The notes under the pieces were generated by a model. It searched no databases, had not been told where the DNA came from, and saw only the letters and a program-made list of their open reading frames with translations. A stretch of DNA of 64,000 nucleotides, taken from Diorhabda sublineata. Lineage: Eukaryota; Arthropoda; Insecta; Coleoptera; Chrysomelidae. Shown one piece after another: positions 35,601 through 46,989 of the stretch (position 1 is its first letter; each line of letters begins with the position of its first letter). The position numbers and the translations under genes were made by a program. The stretch covers positions 11,664,872 through 11,728,871 of the forward strand of contig NC_079485.1 of NCBI RefSeq assembly GCF_026230105.1. The letters are read 5' to 3'.

Positions 35601-38600
35601 GTGTAAATAATTTTTTAATATTTCTAGATATCTGTTACCTGAAATAAACAAACATTTGAAGTAAAATTCAACCTCAATTTTAAATATTAAGATTACCATT
35701 CAAATTTTCGCCATAAAAAATGTACCACCAGCATATTGTCATTTTTTATCGCAGCAAAAACATTGAAATTCCAGTACTCTTGAAACATGTGAGGATTAGT
35801 ATCATTCCAATAAAAGGAGTTACGCCAGTTAAATATTCCATTCTTCTGAATTTTACACTCATCTATCCAAATTAAGTTTTCTAAACAATTTTTCGTCTTA
35901 TCGAGTTTTAATTAATATAAATTCACACAAACAATTTTCCTTTGATCGTCACCTGGCTTTAAATTTTGTACCAACGAGGTTGAATACGAATGGATCTTGA
36001 GTTTTTTAAGAATCCTGTGAATACTTATCTCTGATATTCCCAAATCTCTTTCTGCATCGGTTAATGAATTTTCAGGATACGCTCTGAAGTATCCCAAGAC
36101 TGTAATTTCATTGGCTTCATTGTCTACGACAGGATTCAGTTTGCTGCACGGTGCAACAAACTGACCGTGGGTTTCACAATTATGAATGAGCCGCCTAAGT
36201 GTATCAGGGGTAGGTCGTGGTTAATCGGGATATCGCAAACGGAAAGTATTGCAGGCTCGTTTATTAGCCCTATCACATTTCCCGTATATTACCAGCAAAT
36301 TAAAATAATATTCATTAATCCTAAATGGGACATGATGAACACTTTTGCAACGCTTAAACGTCAATTTGTTTTCATTGTTTGTTTGTTTGTTGATACGTTA
36401 GCTTTTTTTGTCGCTCCAGACAACCAACAATTAAAAACCATGAAAATTTCAGTTTTTTCAAGTTTCTACAAAAAACGTTAATTTGAGATATATGAAATTA
36501 CTAACGAAGTCCCCTCAATTTAAGGCATAGAATTTTTTTAGTGGAGGGCTGCATGTGTCCAAAAATTTCAAAAATGTGAAATAATTAAAAAATGGTGGAC
36601 TTTAGGCAAACGATAGCCTTCCGTTTAAAATAACGGAGTTTGGGTCCACTTTCGGTATAACCCGAAACGAGCATTTCGGAAAACCCATGCAAGCAAATTT
36701 TTAGAGCAATAGTCTCAGTACTTTCCCATATAAATATCGATTCAGCTCGTCGTGATGGACCCTGTATATAGTTTTAATAATCGTGTAAGAACAAACAGTG
36801 ACTCGTTCATTTTGAATCAATTTGAATCAATACTAGTATAAATATTACATACATCTACTATTTCCATAAATCGCAAACTTTTTGATTTTGAACATTTTGA
36901 TTTTGAATCGCTTCCATCTAAGTATATCTCTCCGACCTATTAAAGACTTGTTTCTTACAATATTTTCCCCAGTAATGAGTGGAGAAAATAATATTCTCTT
37001 GCTTGTAACTAGTATTTTCTTTTATTTTGTAGTAGAAGTAGAAATATCTTTTCAGAGATGCTATAAGCGTAAAATGTAGTTCAAATACTGAGAAATACAT
37101 TTTATATTCTTGCTTAGGATATACGTCTTGTAAAGTCAGTTTAGAGCTCATCAAGTTTACAAAAATTATATGAAAGGAAATGGTTTGATGTCAGTATTAC
37201 AGTCCTACTCAGTTCTATCATTATGTTATTTTTGTTTTTTTGATAACTACCTTTTACTGACTATAGTAATAATTTGTTTGGCTAAGTTTTGAGAATGAAT
37301 ACTATGCGAATCCATTAACGTAATGCATTTAATCATTATAAATATCAACGATTTGCAAGGATAGATGCTGGATATAAATAAATCTTAACATTATTTCATT
37401 CCATAATCTACCTTGATATATGGAAGTTAAACCTGGGTAATGAATAAAAAGATACAGAATGGAACAACTGAGGAAAATAGCAGGGACTAACAGAAAGTGA
37501 CAGAAGTAAAAAGATAGAACTTTGCTAGAAAAATAAACGAAGTAGTGAAAGATCGGAACGAATGGAAAAATGGATGAAAGGAGAGTGAAAACTAAAAATC
37601 CAATACTCTGATGCTTGAAAGGGTATAAAGACTTCTAGGAAAGAGGAAGACTAACATTTCATTGCTTAATAATAATGAATCCCATTATAAAAAACCCATT
37701 TAATACAATTTCACTTGAGTAAGAACATAAGTATCTTCATAATATTCAAACATATTTCAACAAGATCTGAAAAAAGCAATCTAACGCGTTCACCTTATTT
37801 ATGCAAGACAATTTCTTTCCCCCTAATCAAAACAACTGCAAACATAATGAGGCGAACGTCAGAATTATTGAGTATTTGACGAGGAGATTCCTTTCCTTTC
37901 AATATCGTGATTTACAAAATGATAAAACAGTATTTACAAAGGCTTTTGAAAATGTTCATTTAGACAACCAAATCACTGACTATGGTGATATCAATATCTA
38001 AAACTGAACTCATCACAACACAAAAAGACAGACAGGCTAACAGCTGAATGCTAAAGACAAACTCATCGAACAAGTAATATAGTTTAAGTATCTGGGTTCC
38101 AAGAACAGATCTATAAAGCCACTAGAATAGCAACATGCTTTCACAATTCAATTAAAAGGAACAAGCACAGCCGAATTGAAACAAAAACCAAAATTTATAG
38201 GAGAGACACGTCAAATGCAGGAAACGAAACAAAACAAGTAGAAGAACATGTATGATGGATTATGTGAACAAATAAATACTAAATAGAAAAATCGATTAAA
38301 TTTCTTGCATTTCTATGCAGCTTTGAGATATATTTTGAACAAAGAAGATAAGTTTGATATCTACATTTTCTGAATTAGTTGCATGCGCTACAATAAAATA
38401 ACATTTAAAATTCTTGCTAGAAGTTTAAATTTCAACTCAAATTTAAATCCAAATCAGAATATAATGTTAATGTTAATTAAATGACTGTTAAGTTGTATTT
38501 TGAACTTTCCAATCATTCCAATATATTTTTAGTAATAGTAAGTATAATTCATTGTACTAATTCGACTATACTGTGTTTATGAGTCCGTAATCATGTGTAA

Positions 38601-41600
38601 ATTTGCCCATAACAACGCCTATTGGATATATCAATAATTAAAGGTTGTATTTGCTATACTTCAATATAAGCATCACTCTTGAGTTTTGTAAAAGAAAGTG
38701 GTGGCTAATTGCCAGTATTTGATATCTATTTGAAACGGCAAATAAAAGTATTGATTTTGAATTAACTTTCTGAAGGCAACTAAAACAATATTTAATCCTT
38801 TTTTATTGGCGGCAAGTAGTAGTAGTAGTAGTATTTAATGTAAACAGAAAACTTGAGTTATCAACTGTTGTAAGGAAATAGTAACCAGTAATTTGTACTA
38901 GCATTAACGCTTCATTTACCTTCACACAACGTTCTACATGTAGGTTTATCTCTTCTTGGGTTCTTTGTGGATGACCAGTACAAATTGGACATAAGTCATC
39001 AGTTTTACGTTTACGAATTTTCATTCTTAGACGCCCCTGCCTGTTAGCTCTAATTCTTTGAAAAGTCTGAAACAAGAATAATTAGTTGATTTCATAGTTT
39101 CAAAAGAAATAATTTGTTATCTTGAATTAGCTTCATAATAGCTTCAAATAATACATATGTTTTAAATACAATTAGTTATGTATTATTTGATATTTTTTAC
39201 TTCGTTTTCATTGATATGTTGATGTCATATTTTATCAGAACAAAAGGTATTCTCATGACTCATTTCGCATCACACACATTCTCTTTCCATGATATACACT
39301 AGAAGTATAATGCTTGATGATACTTTAATCGATTAAATTGAAACTAGTGTACTCAGGCTTTAACACAAATGTAAAAAATCGCACACTCCTCCGAACATGA
39401 ACGAAAAACGACTGTCAAGCGGACTTACTATTCGTCAGTTTTGGCAACTCTGCGAGAACGAGTTCGTAAAAAAACGGCCCGAGTTTTGGAAGAACTGCTC
39501 GTGGATTTTGCACCTGCCCATAACGCGCTAACTGTGAAGCAGTTTTTCGCCACTCCAGTGCTCGAACACCCACCGTACTCACCAGATTTGGCACCCTGCG
39601 ACTTTTTTTTGTGATTCCGAAGATAAAATCTGCTTTGAAAGCGACCCGATTTGAGTCAATGCAAGCGGTAAATCCAAAAACGTCAGAGCTCCTAACCAAA
39701 GAAAACTTCCAGCACTGCTTCGATCTATGGAAAAAACGTATGGAAAGGTGTAAGGCGAGGGGAGGGGAGTATATTGAAGGGGAGCATTCGAATGTAGAAT
39801 AATTTTTATATTAAAACCCTTTTTCGTAACTAGTCTCGTTATTTAATAGCCAGACCTCGTAGCTGTTCTATGAATAAATGTACAATCTTATTGACAATAA
39901 TGTACTGTTTAATTATAATTTAGGTTCCATACAATAAAAAGATGGAATTTTTCACTATTCTATTAAGACTGTGTATGAAGATCATGTGCAGATATATATG
40001 TATATTCCTGACACTTTATTACACTGAAATTACCTATTTGTAATGAATATCTTCAAGGCTGAAGTGGTGTTACTTATGATTATGAAGTACATAGGAACTT
40101 AGTATAATATCTTCAAAACGATAATACAAGAATAAAGAAAATGAATCTATTTACTTACATGAATTTTATTCATACTACACCGATACCTTTATAGAACAAG
40201 TGTAATGTACGAGGGTTGATGAAAAGTTTTCGACATGAAGATGTCAGCATTTATCAATATACTGGGAATATACTTGTGCATTCCTTAATAAAATTTCAGC
40301 TATTTTGGACGCTTAGTTTCTGTTTAAAAATCGTGAGAGTGGGTCGTACTGAAGAGTTTTCGAAAATGAAAAAGAGTGAGCATCGAGCTATAATTAAATA
40401 TAGGTTTTTAAAAGGCACATGTAAGAGGAATTACGACACTGTGTACGGATATTTATAACCGTAAAATTTTTGGTAGCTGATGGCTCTATCAGCTGGATTA
40501 ACGACGAACATTCGGAATAATTTACCAAATGGCACTGGACGACTGAGAAAATATGCATGCGTGAGCAATCCGCGAGTTGGATACCACTTTTGGTAACCAG
40601 AAGGGCATTCGAATCCACATTTCTCAGGCATTGTTGTCATAGTTTAAGCAAAATGAGTCGCATTTTTTTATATCGACCGTTTTTTGGAATAAACATAGAA
40701 TTGTGTTCATGTACTATCTTTAAAAACGTGGAAAATAGCAGGAGACTATTACGCATCATTGCAGTTGCAAAAAAGTGAACGCATTTGAAGGAAAAGAAAG
40801 TAATTTTCCATCAGAACAACGCACCTTCTCACACTTCGGTACTCGCCATAGCCAAAATTCACGAATTGCACTTTGAATTGGTTGACCACACACCGCATTT
40901 ACCAGATTTAGTCCCTATTATCAGGACTTTATCGCATACGTAAACGAAGATAAAGACGGTAACTAGTATATTTGGAAAGATTTAAAAGGTTAGAGCATCG
41001 CTGGAAAGAATGTATAAACTTCAGAGGAGACTGTGTCGATAAATAAAAATGATTATGGGGAAAAATGTCTTGTTCTAAGGTCGAAAATTTTTCAAACAAC
41101 CCTCGTATATGGAGTTGAAGTTGTTATTGTAAGTTTATTGCAAGTATCAAGTGAAAGTTCATATTTGTATTTTATTCGTACAATGAATCGAATCAATGTA
41201 AACTTAGCTGATAAACACCTCTCATTGTAGTTGTTGATGGGAGATTTCAATTTAATAAGAGCAGAACAACGGATGTGAGCGAACGGAAAGAGTTGAGAGA
41301 AGCAGAAATAAAATACAGAAAATTCACACGGGTTCTCGTAGCAACAATAGTAAGAGCATACACTCCACTGTACATACATACATATGTACATATTTTAATT
41401 AATCTACAAATTCGTTTTCCAAACAAAATCCCTAATCTTTGTCGTTGATATTTTAAGAAAGGAATAAATTTCCTCTGTAAGAGGAAGGACGAAAACTACT
41501 TTGAATGAATACTGTCAAATTATAATATCTTTGGATTTGTAAAATATTGAATGATTAACTTTCTTTCTCAAATACCAAATTGAATTATGCCCTCCTTTAT

Positions 41601-42878
41601 AGTCATATTTAACTTGACTTTTTCGAAGGTGCGTTTTTTCCACCGCCTTCTTTCATATTATTTTCTTTGAGGGGTTGAAAACGAAGCAGGTTCATATTTT
41701 TCTATTTTTTTCTCCTTGGAAATGTGGACTACAAAACTCCTTTTTATGCAACAGACACATGTTGGTAAACCTTGAATAAAAAAATTTTTGATTTTTTGTA
41801 CGATTACAAAATCTTTAACACCAAAATATAAAAAATGTATACAAACATTGTTCACATCTTTCCGTTAATCATTTTTATTCTGGTAAACTACGGTATGCTG
41901 AAGTGTAGAAGAATAATGATTATGTTTTTATGTTTGTTTTTCGTAAAATTCAATGGCTGTTCCCTTCATGGATTTGGAGTGTAATATATAGGGGCGTCAG
42001 TAATCGCTAGATCCAATTTACCATCGTTGGGATTTATTTACATGCTAACTAAATACATTATCACTTTTAACTAACATACACTACTGGAGTTTAGTTTACT
42101 ATAACACACCGTTCAGAATATGAGTACCAAAAACCAACCCTTTCGATGCCTCGCTAACCAAAATATATATGTTTACTGACCGTACACATATTTACATTAT
42201 GACACGTAATAACCTTGGAAACTATGATGTTTATAATTATATAAATACATTTCACATTGCAGTTTTTTATGAGCTTTGCATAAACTAATAACTTATAACA
42301 ATAATTATGTACGAGGTTAACTACTCAATACATGCGTAAAGTATACTTTTAAACGATAATGAAATCTATTCAAATAGAGCACTGAAACTAATAATTCATT
42401 AAATGGGCAATTGAAAACACCAAAACTCTTAATTAACTAAATCAAATCTTAAAAATTGAATAAAAGAGAATGAACTAAATTTTAGAAACGTGATAACTAA
42501 AGAAATCTTAAAATTACGTTTTGTGTCTCACTGAGCTCTATACGACTTAGCGCGGATTAAATTATCAATTTTCTAGCTGGTTTGGTCGACAAATATCTAT
42601 CTTCAAATGTCTAAACATGAATCACAATAATATATTTGTATTTTTAAATCGATTCGTTCATACCTCAAATCGGCCTTCCGGACCACTGTCTCCAGGTAGA
42701 GCTGGTATTCTTGTTTGTTCTGGTCTATTTCTTTTCCTCGACGCGACCACTCCTGATCCACTTAATTTGTAAAGCCGCTCCAATTCATGCATGAAATGAG
42801 TTTCTAAATTTCCTAGCGAAATTGTCAATCCGCATAATGGACAACTAGGAGAATCTCGCTTCTTCCTTTTGACAAAAT
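25090..42878 (-). CDS. RNF220: E3 ubiquitin-protein ligase RNF220, 3' six exons
   Basis: RNF220 is a RING-type E3 ligase that ubiquitinates nuclear and signalling substrates in animals. Six exons join in phase on the minus strand: 42664-42878, 38920-39066, 32257-32526, 30605-30814, 29025-29099 and 25090-25161, together about 329 residues. Recognisable family blocks in order are a zinc-binding CPLCG...H..HELERLYKL; then GRFE joined to TFQRIRANRQGRLRMKI; a second Cys/His cluster CPICTGHP...HVERCVK; an acidic stretch; a coiled coil (IINKLRSRIKQLESEGEL); and the RING CLIC...CWHVHCEECW...CPQC ending RRIFM. The first exon here begins in phase 1, so at least one N-terminal exon lies further right; I could not find it up to 64000. 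Introns of up to 6.4 kb hold many transposon relics. Confidence 0.92.
25162..26107. other. RNF220 last intron, proximal part
   Basis: AT-rich. A 77-residue minus-strand open frame at 25452-25685 has no recognisable motif. Nothing else stands out. Confidence 0.4.
26108..26262 (+). pseudogene. Mariner C-terminal fragment
   Basis: The plus strand reads EFDWDVLDHPLYSLDLAQSD, then FYFFLYLKSFFDG and DDDELVTVW, the mariner block around the third catalytic Asp (PYSPDLAPSD in intact copies). Upstream sequence is unreadable. The downstream part to about 26750 may be the remainder of the element. Confidence 0.72.
26820..28716 (+). mobile_element. Decayed non-LTR retrotransposon (jockey-like group)
   Basis: The 5' part encodes the start of an apurinic endonuclease domain: FCNIPGLNTSLNAVHQHLQS then HILALVETKV. 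The middle (27625-27954) is an open stretch with WLDKNGIRVVNNKNSAHNKW, matching the region between endonuclease and reverse transcriptase. Reverse-transcriptase remnants around 28170-28500 are broken by many stops (AVELTAMQTVF, LTNWIFARVQPIPK). The 3' end reads LWNQLPRQFKINIYRYL, typical of LINE C-termini, followed directly by a (TA)n tract that may have served as its tail. Clearly inactive. Confidence 0.8.
28716..28769. repeat. (TA)n microsatellite at the retrotransposon 3' end
   Basis: About 54 bp of TA repeats abut the 3' end of the non-LTR relic; a second short tract follows at 28781-28796. Confidence 0.9.
29025..29099 (-). CDS. RNF220: RNF220 RING core exon
   Basis: A 75-nt, 25-codon exon reading ENFKNPVISTVCWHVHCEEC then WLHTL. 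It gives the central Cys-His-Cys-Cys zinc ligands of the RING. It sits between clean splice sites and keeps phase 0 on both sides. It is too short to stand out as an open frame but is unmistakable by motif. Confidence 0.92.
29100..30604. other. RNF220 intron between coiled-coil and RING exons
   Basis: A minus-strand open frame at 30118-30330 (70 residues, with RGRKFLTLREYSDIVSYP) has protein-like composition, but I do not recognise it and it lacks splice signals that would fit the RNF220 reading frame. Otherwise AT-rich without features. Confidence 0.35.
30605..30814 (-). CDS. RNF220: RNF220 coiled-coil and RING-start exon
   Basis: This 70-codon exon begins VATVNSSGDVEIKVES, continues through an acidic/Ser-rich part and the coiled coil IINKLRSRIKQLE, and ends GYKCLICL with the first RING Cys pair immediately before the donor GTAAGA. 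Confidence 0.92.
30815..32256. other. RNF220 intron with microsatellite and ribozyme-like motif
   Basis: Contains a (TA)n tract at about 31480-31528 and a short stem-loop followed by GAAAC at 31376-31399 (separate entry). No coding sequence recognised. Confidence 0.5.
31371..31410 (+). other. Hammerhead-like stem II and GAAAC box, truncated
   Basis: The sequence ggtccaatcgaggaccgaaa gives a perfect 5-bp stem (ggtcc/ggacc) followed by GAAAC, as in stem II and the 3' core box of hammerhead ribozymes carried by Penelope-like elements. The 5' core box (CTGANGA) is absent; gaaaat stands in its place. It would not cleave as it is. Confidence 0.3.
32257..32526 (-). CDS. RNF220: RNF220 acidic middle exon
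   Basis: A 90-codon exon starting NAMNEEDETVDVESDFELEE, then WQESQRRRTNSLVGG, a Ser/Asn/Asp-rich part, and SQYTENDV near the end. This matches the acidic and EEYEW-like middle segment of the family. The donor follows VVQSQ. Confidence 0.9.
32551..32607. repeat. (TA)n microsatellite
   Basis: About 57 bp of TA repeats 25 bp upstream (minus-strand sense) of the RNF220 acidic exon acceptor. Confidence 0.93.
32608..34920. other. RNF220 intron, featureless part
   Basis: AT-rich sequence with scattered short frames and no motif I recognise. Confidence 0.4.
34921..36764 (-). mobile_element. Degraded DD41D Tc1/mariner-superfamily element in an RNF220 intron
   Basis: The minus strand encodes a broken relative of the transposase at 3715-4794. 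Blocks in order are GYFRAYPENSLTDAERDLGI with SIHRILKKLKIHSYS; WIDECKIQKNGIFNWRNSFY (first Asp); WYQYDGAPPHGNALVNNML (second Asp); WPPRSPDITPLDF (third Asp, 41 residues after the second); and FEVGGKHFEHLL at the end. Frameshifts and stops separate them. Inverted repeats are long but diverged; the clearest part pairs about 35020-35117 with 36432-36525 (ggggacttcgttagtaaatt and its complement). The ends read agggtgttcag and gatggaccctgta. Confidence 0.8.
36765..38919. other. RNF220 intron, featureless part
   Basis: AT-rich; no gene or element recognised. A short (GTA)n run lies at 38816-38834 near the following exon. Confidence 0.45.
38920..39066 (-). CDS. RNF220: RNF220 second zinc-cluster exon
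   Basis: A 49-codon exon reading TFQRIRANRQGRLRMKIRKR, then DDLCPICTGHPQR and NLHVERCVK. The TF.R.RANRQ motif is a strong RNF220 signature, followed by a C2HC-type ligand set. Confidence 0.92.
39405..39859 (+). pseudogene. Mariner 3' half relic, family C
   Basis: The plus strand reads SVLATLRERVRKKTARVLEE, then FAPAHNALTVKQFFATPVLE, HPPYSPDLAPCDFFL and, after a frameshift at a T run, VIPKIKSALKATRFESMQ and KRMERCKARGGEYIEGEH. This is the C-terminal half of a DD34D mariner transposase. It ends gccagacctcg before TA. The 5' half is missing. Confidence 0.8.
40210..41102 (+). mobile_element. Mariner relic, family D
   Basis: An 893-bp element with inverted ends cgagggttgatgaaaagtt and caaacaaccctcg, flanked by TA on both sides. 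Plus-strand remnants read KKSEHRAIIKYRFLKGT (N-terminal DNA-binding part) and IFHQNNAPSHTSVLAIAKI (second catalytic Asp replaced by Asn). Many stops; inactive. Confidence 0.8.
41103..42663. other. RNF220 intron, featureless part
   Basis: No coding sequence or recognised repeat. Short frames at 41658-41855 and 41033-41230 look like chance. Confidence 0.4.
42664..42878 (-). CDS. RNF220: RNF220 first visible exon (N-terminal zinc cluster)
   Basis: The exon starts in phase 1 after acceptor tctag and reads FVKRKKRDSPSCPLCGLTIS, then HFMHELERLYKLSG, a basic RKRNRPEQTR and ends GPEGRFE at donor GTATGA. The CPLC...H...H cluster before the TFQR exon is the usual RNF220 layout. Confidence 0.9.
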
Positions 42879-45314
42879 CTAGAAAAAATATCAAGATTGT
42901 AATGAGCATTATAATTAATATTCATTTTTTCCCATTTAGGGGCTACATTTATAAGCGGTGAATATTCAACTATATTCTATTATCGTTATTCATCAACATT
43001 ATTTCCAATAGATTCTGCTCTTTCTCAAAGTATACAGGTAATTATTGAGATATTTACGCGATAATATTTATACCTTCTGCAGGTATTCTTAAGAAGGTAG
43101 TTACACGTTGTTGTGCCTCACTTTTACCGATAAGGCAGGTAGGTGTATTCAAATGTCCACCAAATCATTATTACTATTATTAGTTTCAGAGGTGTATTTA
43201 CTAACCATCCAAAGTGAAACACAAATGGTGTTAAGCTCTTTATAAATTTATAATTTTACCGACATATGTTTTTCTATTAAAGCTCATCTTACCGAGTCTA
43301 CCATATAGATTCTTAGAAATTGTCGGTACTATTTCTAACCTCTCCGCCTGCCACAAGTGTATCATTAAATCGATACAATAATAGCACAAGACTAATTGAA
43401 TGGTTTGAAAATTTTCAATTCATGTGTTAAGACAAGCAATAATAAGTTTGAGCCCGTTCCGAGTAGTCAGGCGGTCCCTATAGCCATTTTGTGAGATCGT
43501 ATTTGGAGTAAATTATGTATCTCAAACCATTAACTTTGTCTGAAGCTGGAAAAAAGTTCGACGAAGCTTACAACATGTCGAAATCTGTCTATATGAGCGA
43601 TTTATAAGTGGAAATTGTTTAGTTAAAGACTAGGAACGGTTGGGACATAATTCGACCTCAAAAACAGATGAAATTTTGCGAAAAGTTTACAAACTTGTGA
43701 TAAAATATTTACCGTATGTTTTGAGCTCACCTTGTATGTCTTATAACTTTTCCAATAATAAAATTTGTCTCTATACTGTTCATATAATCAATAAAAATAT
43801 TTGTTTAAAAAATAAGATTGATCCATTTATTCTCATTAAGTCATCTCAAATTTTCAATTTGTTGTAAGGTCTCGATGACGGCTTACTCATTTTCGCAAGG
43901 GTGTCAAGCTGGTCGCTGAAAATCTGATGAGGTATTGATGATTTAAACGTGTCTGAACCAGCTGAACCAATTACATTTTACAAATCCTTCACCAGCAACC
44001 GTTTATCCCTGCGCCCTGAGTTCGTTCATACAAGCCATCTTTAGCCCTGCGGTTCCCCAACAACTTATCCGCGAGATTACCGTATCAACGTAAGCTTGCA
44101 CTAGGGTTTAGAAAGTACAGGGTGACTACATATGCGGGCAGTCACCAAATCTATTCTACATATCAATAAAAGTCAAGATAGAACGTATCCAGCTCCTATA
44201 CATATAATCGCAGTCTACTCAAAATTAAATTGTGCGAATAAAGCTGTTGACATATTTTGAAAATATTTAAAAATGGGGCGAGAGAAGTTGAAATCATTTG
44301 TTCTGAATGTAGAATTTTTATTTTAATATGAGCAGTATAATATAAATAACACATTAATGAATTTTATTATGCGCACGATTATATACAGTACAGTATTTAC
44401 AAAGTTATCAATCTATCAAAGGTACGTATTGGCAATTTATTGGATTTTTTATTTATGTTGCGTATTTAATTTTGACGATATAGTAAGTGAAAATGAATAA
44501 TTGGCAATTATTATCGAAAGAACTTCGTAAAATCCATTGAAACTCCCTTCTAAACAACAGTCATATTTTTATGATGCTACTATGTCATCATTAGTGTGCC
44601 CGCACAAAATGTGTTTGTATTGAATATCGAAGTAGTAGAATTCCATCAAAATTCCTACAGAATACTGAATCTCGTGCAAAAATGCCATACTTCTGTAGGT
44701 ATTCTTTGATAACATTAGAAGGAATGTAAATCAGTTTTTTTTTACAATGCATGCAGTGCATACTATTGAGGCCGCTATATCAACAACAAAATCTTTAGTG
44801 ATACGACAAATAGAAAAGCTAGTTTTGGGAATAAATGCTGATTTGGATTCGCGACTTACTACTTTTCAATGAAGTAATAAACATGTAATAAAATGTTACT
44901 AAATTAAATGTATGGTTATCTTCATTGATTTTTGTTAACATATAGGCAGTACAAAACTACTCTTTTCGCAATCGTTGAGAAATACTTATAATTTTTCATC
45001 CAATGTTCCGTATACCTAAATGCCATAATTTCGTAGTTACAGCTACATTATTATTATAGCTCTATTTTGTAAATTCTAACAAAACTACAAATAATTTAAT
45101 ATTTGAGATGTAAGGACTAAGGAAAAATTAATTTTTCTTATTAGAAGAAAGTTCTAGTTTGATTTTATTCTTATTTTTATATTCATGATGAAGGGGATCT
45201 ATAGATCAATATAAATACGCAAATTGTCAGTGTCAATATCACATTTTGATAAAGTCTTAAAGAAAAGTCGAAACATCAAATTTGATCTATCTTTTAAAAA
45301 TTATTGAAATACAT

Positions 45315-45318
<4 letters not shown>
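42879..45318. other. Upstream of the first visible RNF220 exon; no gene seen
   Basis: Probably intron leading to missing N-terminal RNF220 exon(s). A slightly GC-richer patch at 43440-44110 could be an old element, but no domain is readable on either strand. Confidence 0.4.

Positions 45319-45367
<49 letters not shown>
45319..45367. repeat. (TA)n microsatellite
   Basis: About 48 bp of TA repeats followed by tgtgtgtg. Confidence 0.92.
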
Positions 45368-45374
<7 letters not shown>

Positions 45375-45404
45375 AATTGTAAGTCTTTGCCAGCTATGTT
45401 ATGA

Positions 45405-45592
45405 GTAGTTTTGTATTGAGAACGTGGCAAGGAAACACCGCAAGGAAAGTGGACTAACTTTTCCGAGCTTTCGAATACTGTCCCATAATTTCAGTCCCAG
45501 ACGATGAATACATAAGTATTCGAAAGCTCGGAAAATATATTGAAGTTAGTCCACTTTGGTGTTTCCTTGCCACGTTCCCAATAAAAAACTAC
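45405..45592. repeat. Inverted pair of Penelope-like terminal repeats
   Basis: The left arm (gtagttttgtattgagaacg, caaggaaacacc, gtggactaact, ttccgagctttcgaatac) reappears inverted in the right arm (gtattcgaaagctcgg, gttagtccacttt, ggtgtttccttgccacgttc). Between them lies tttcagtcccagacgatgaa. The right arm matches the region downstream of the Penelope-like GIY-YIG fragment at 46990-47640, so both derive from one element family. Confidence 0.7.
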
Positions 45593-46989
45593 TATATATA
45601 CACTTTGCTGTCCAGTAGTAATCCTTAGTATTTTGACTGGAAAACTTATATTATGATGCATAACTGATTAACATTTATATTGTGTCTCGTAAATATCATA
45701 ACAGAGGATTTCCTCACGAGGATTTAGAAGCCGTTTAGATCTAGCTAACGATAAATCTCTACAAAAGTGGAATCCAAACAATCAATGACTATCATATTTT
45801 TTGTGAACGTTGTAAAATAACTGTACTACTTCAAATTCATACTGAATTGCATAAAAATCAATGTAAATGTAAATATCCTAGCAAAAAATTAGCCATTTTT
45901 TATATCTTAATTTGATTTGTGACATCAAAATTGAAGGTGATATAGGGGCACTCATCAGTAACATCAGATCGAATCTACAGAAATATATATTATCTAGTGA
46001 TACTCTGTATTTAATTAACCAGAGATAAAATAGGAACAGTTTGCAGTTACAATTGAACAATAGAAATCAATCGTTAACACATCAGGTTTGAAAATAGTCA
46101 CTCTTAATGAAAGCTTAATCGTTTCTATCAGTTGAAATTAGATAGGACTCAAATCTCATGATTTCCTATCTTTTCAGAGCATGTTGATAACTACTATTCA
46201 ACTTAATTTAATTTTACAAATTTGTGGCAAGAATTTTTACCTAGATTCACCCCAACAATAACCTTGAATTAAATTGCGTTTAAAGATAAAATCAGCTCGC
46301 TGTTGAATTAGAAGTTGCAGGCACCTGAAGAAGTCCTGCCTCAATAGCATGTCGATAGTTTTCCCAAAATGCCTACCCATCGATGAAAAAAAATTTAAAG
46401 CGTGAGTTTATTCCAGTCTAATATGAGTTCACCAGAAAAACATAAAGCAGATCTTCATTCCTAATAGATTATAATGATATTTTTATAATGGTATCATAAT
46501 ATTTTATACATAGATCATCCCCTCCGTTATCAGAAAATATCTAGTATTTTCTTAGCACCAAACATCTTTTTTCGAAATATTAGTGGAATATAGCTAATAA
46601 TAATATATAATATTCAATGTTAATGCTCGTTCGCAATCAACTTGGAAAAGTGGTCTTGAACTATGGTGAAAATCCAAACAGGAGGTAATATTCTATATAG
46701 TTCTACTATTAATACACGAACTCAATTTTTGCTTCGAACAAAATTTGAAAGACGTAATTTTGTAAAGTATCAATAGATTAGTATGGCCAGCCTCTAGCAG
46801 ATGGCGCGAACTATTATATGATTCGGTGATGTTTAGCAATTGATTGGTTGTTGTTTAATCTCTTTCTTATTTTAGTAAAAATAGATTGAATATTAAGTGT
46901 TTTCTGGTACGCTTTCTCAATATCATGTTGTTATATTCCAGAAGGTTTAGGAGTAACTGGTTTTATAAATAGTAAAGGTGTATAAATTG
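45593..46989. other. AT-rich stretch without recognised features
   Basis: No gene seen. The part next to 46990 may be decayed reverse-transcriptase sequence of the following Penelope-like fragment, but I cannot read it. Confidence 0.35.

Noticed and set aside
38803..38919. Continuation of the RNF220 zinc-cluster frame into a poly-Thr stretch
   Set aside because: It is intron read-through past the donor at 38918-38919; the Thr run comes from a (GTA)n repeat.
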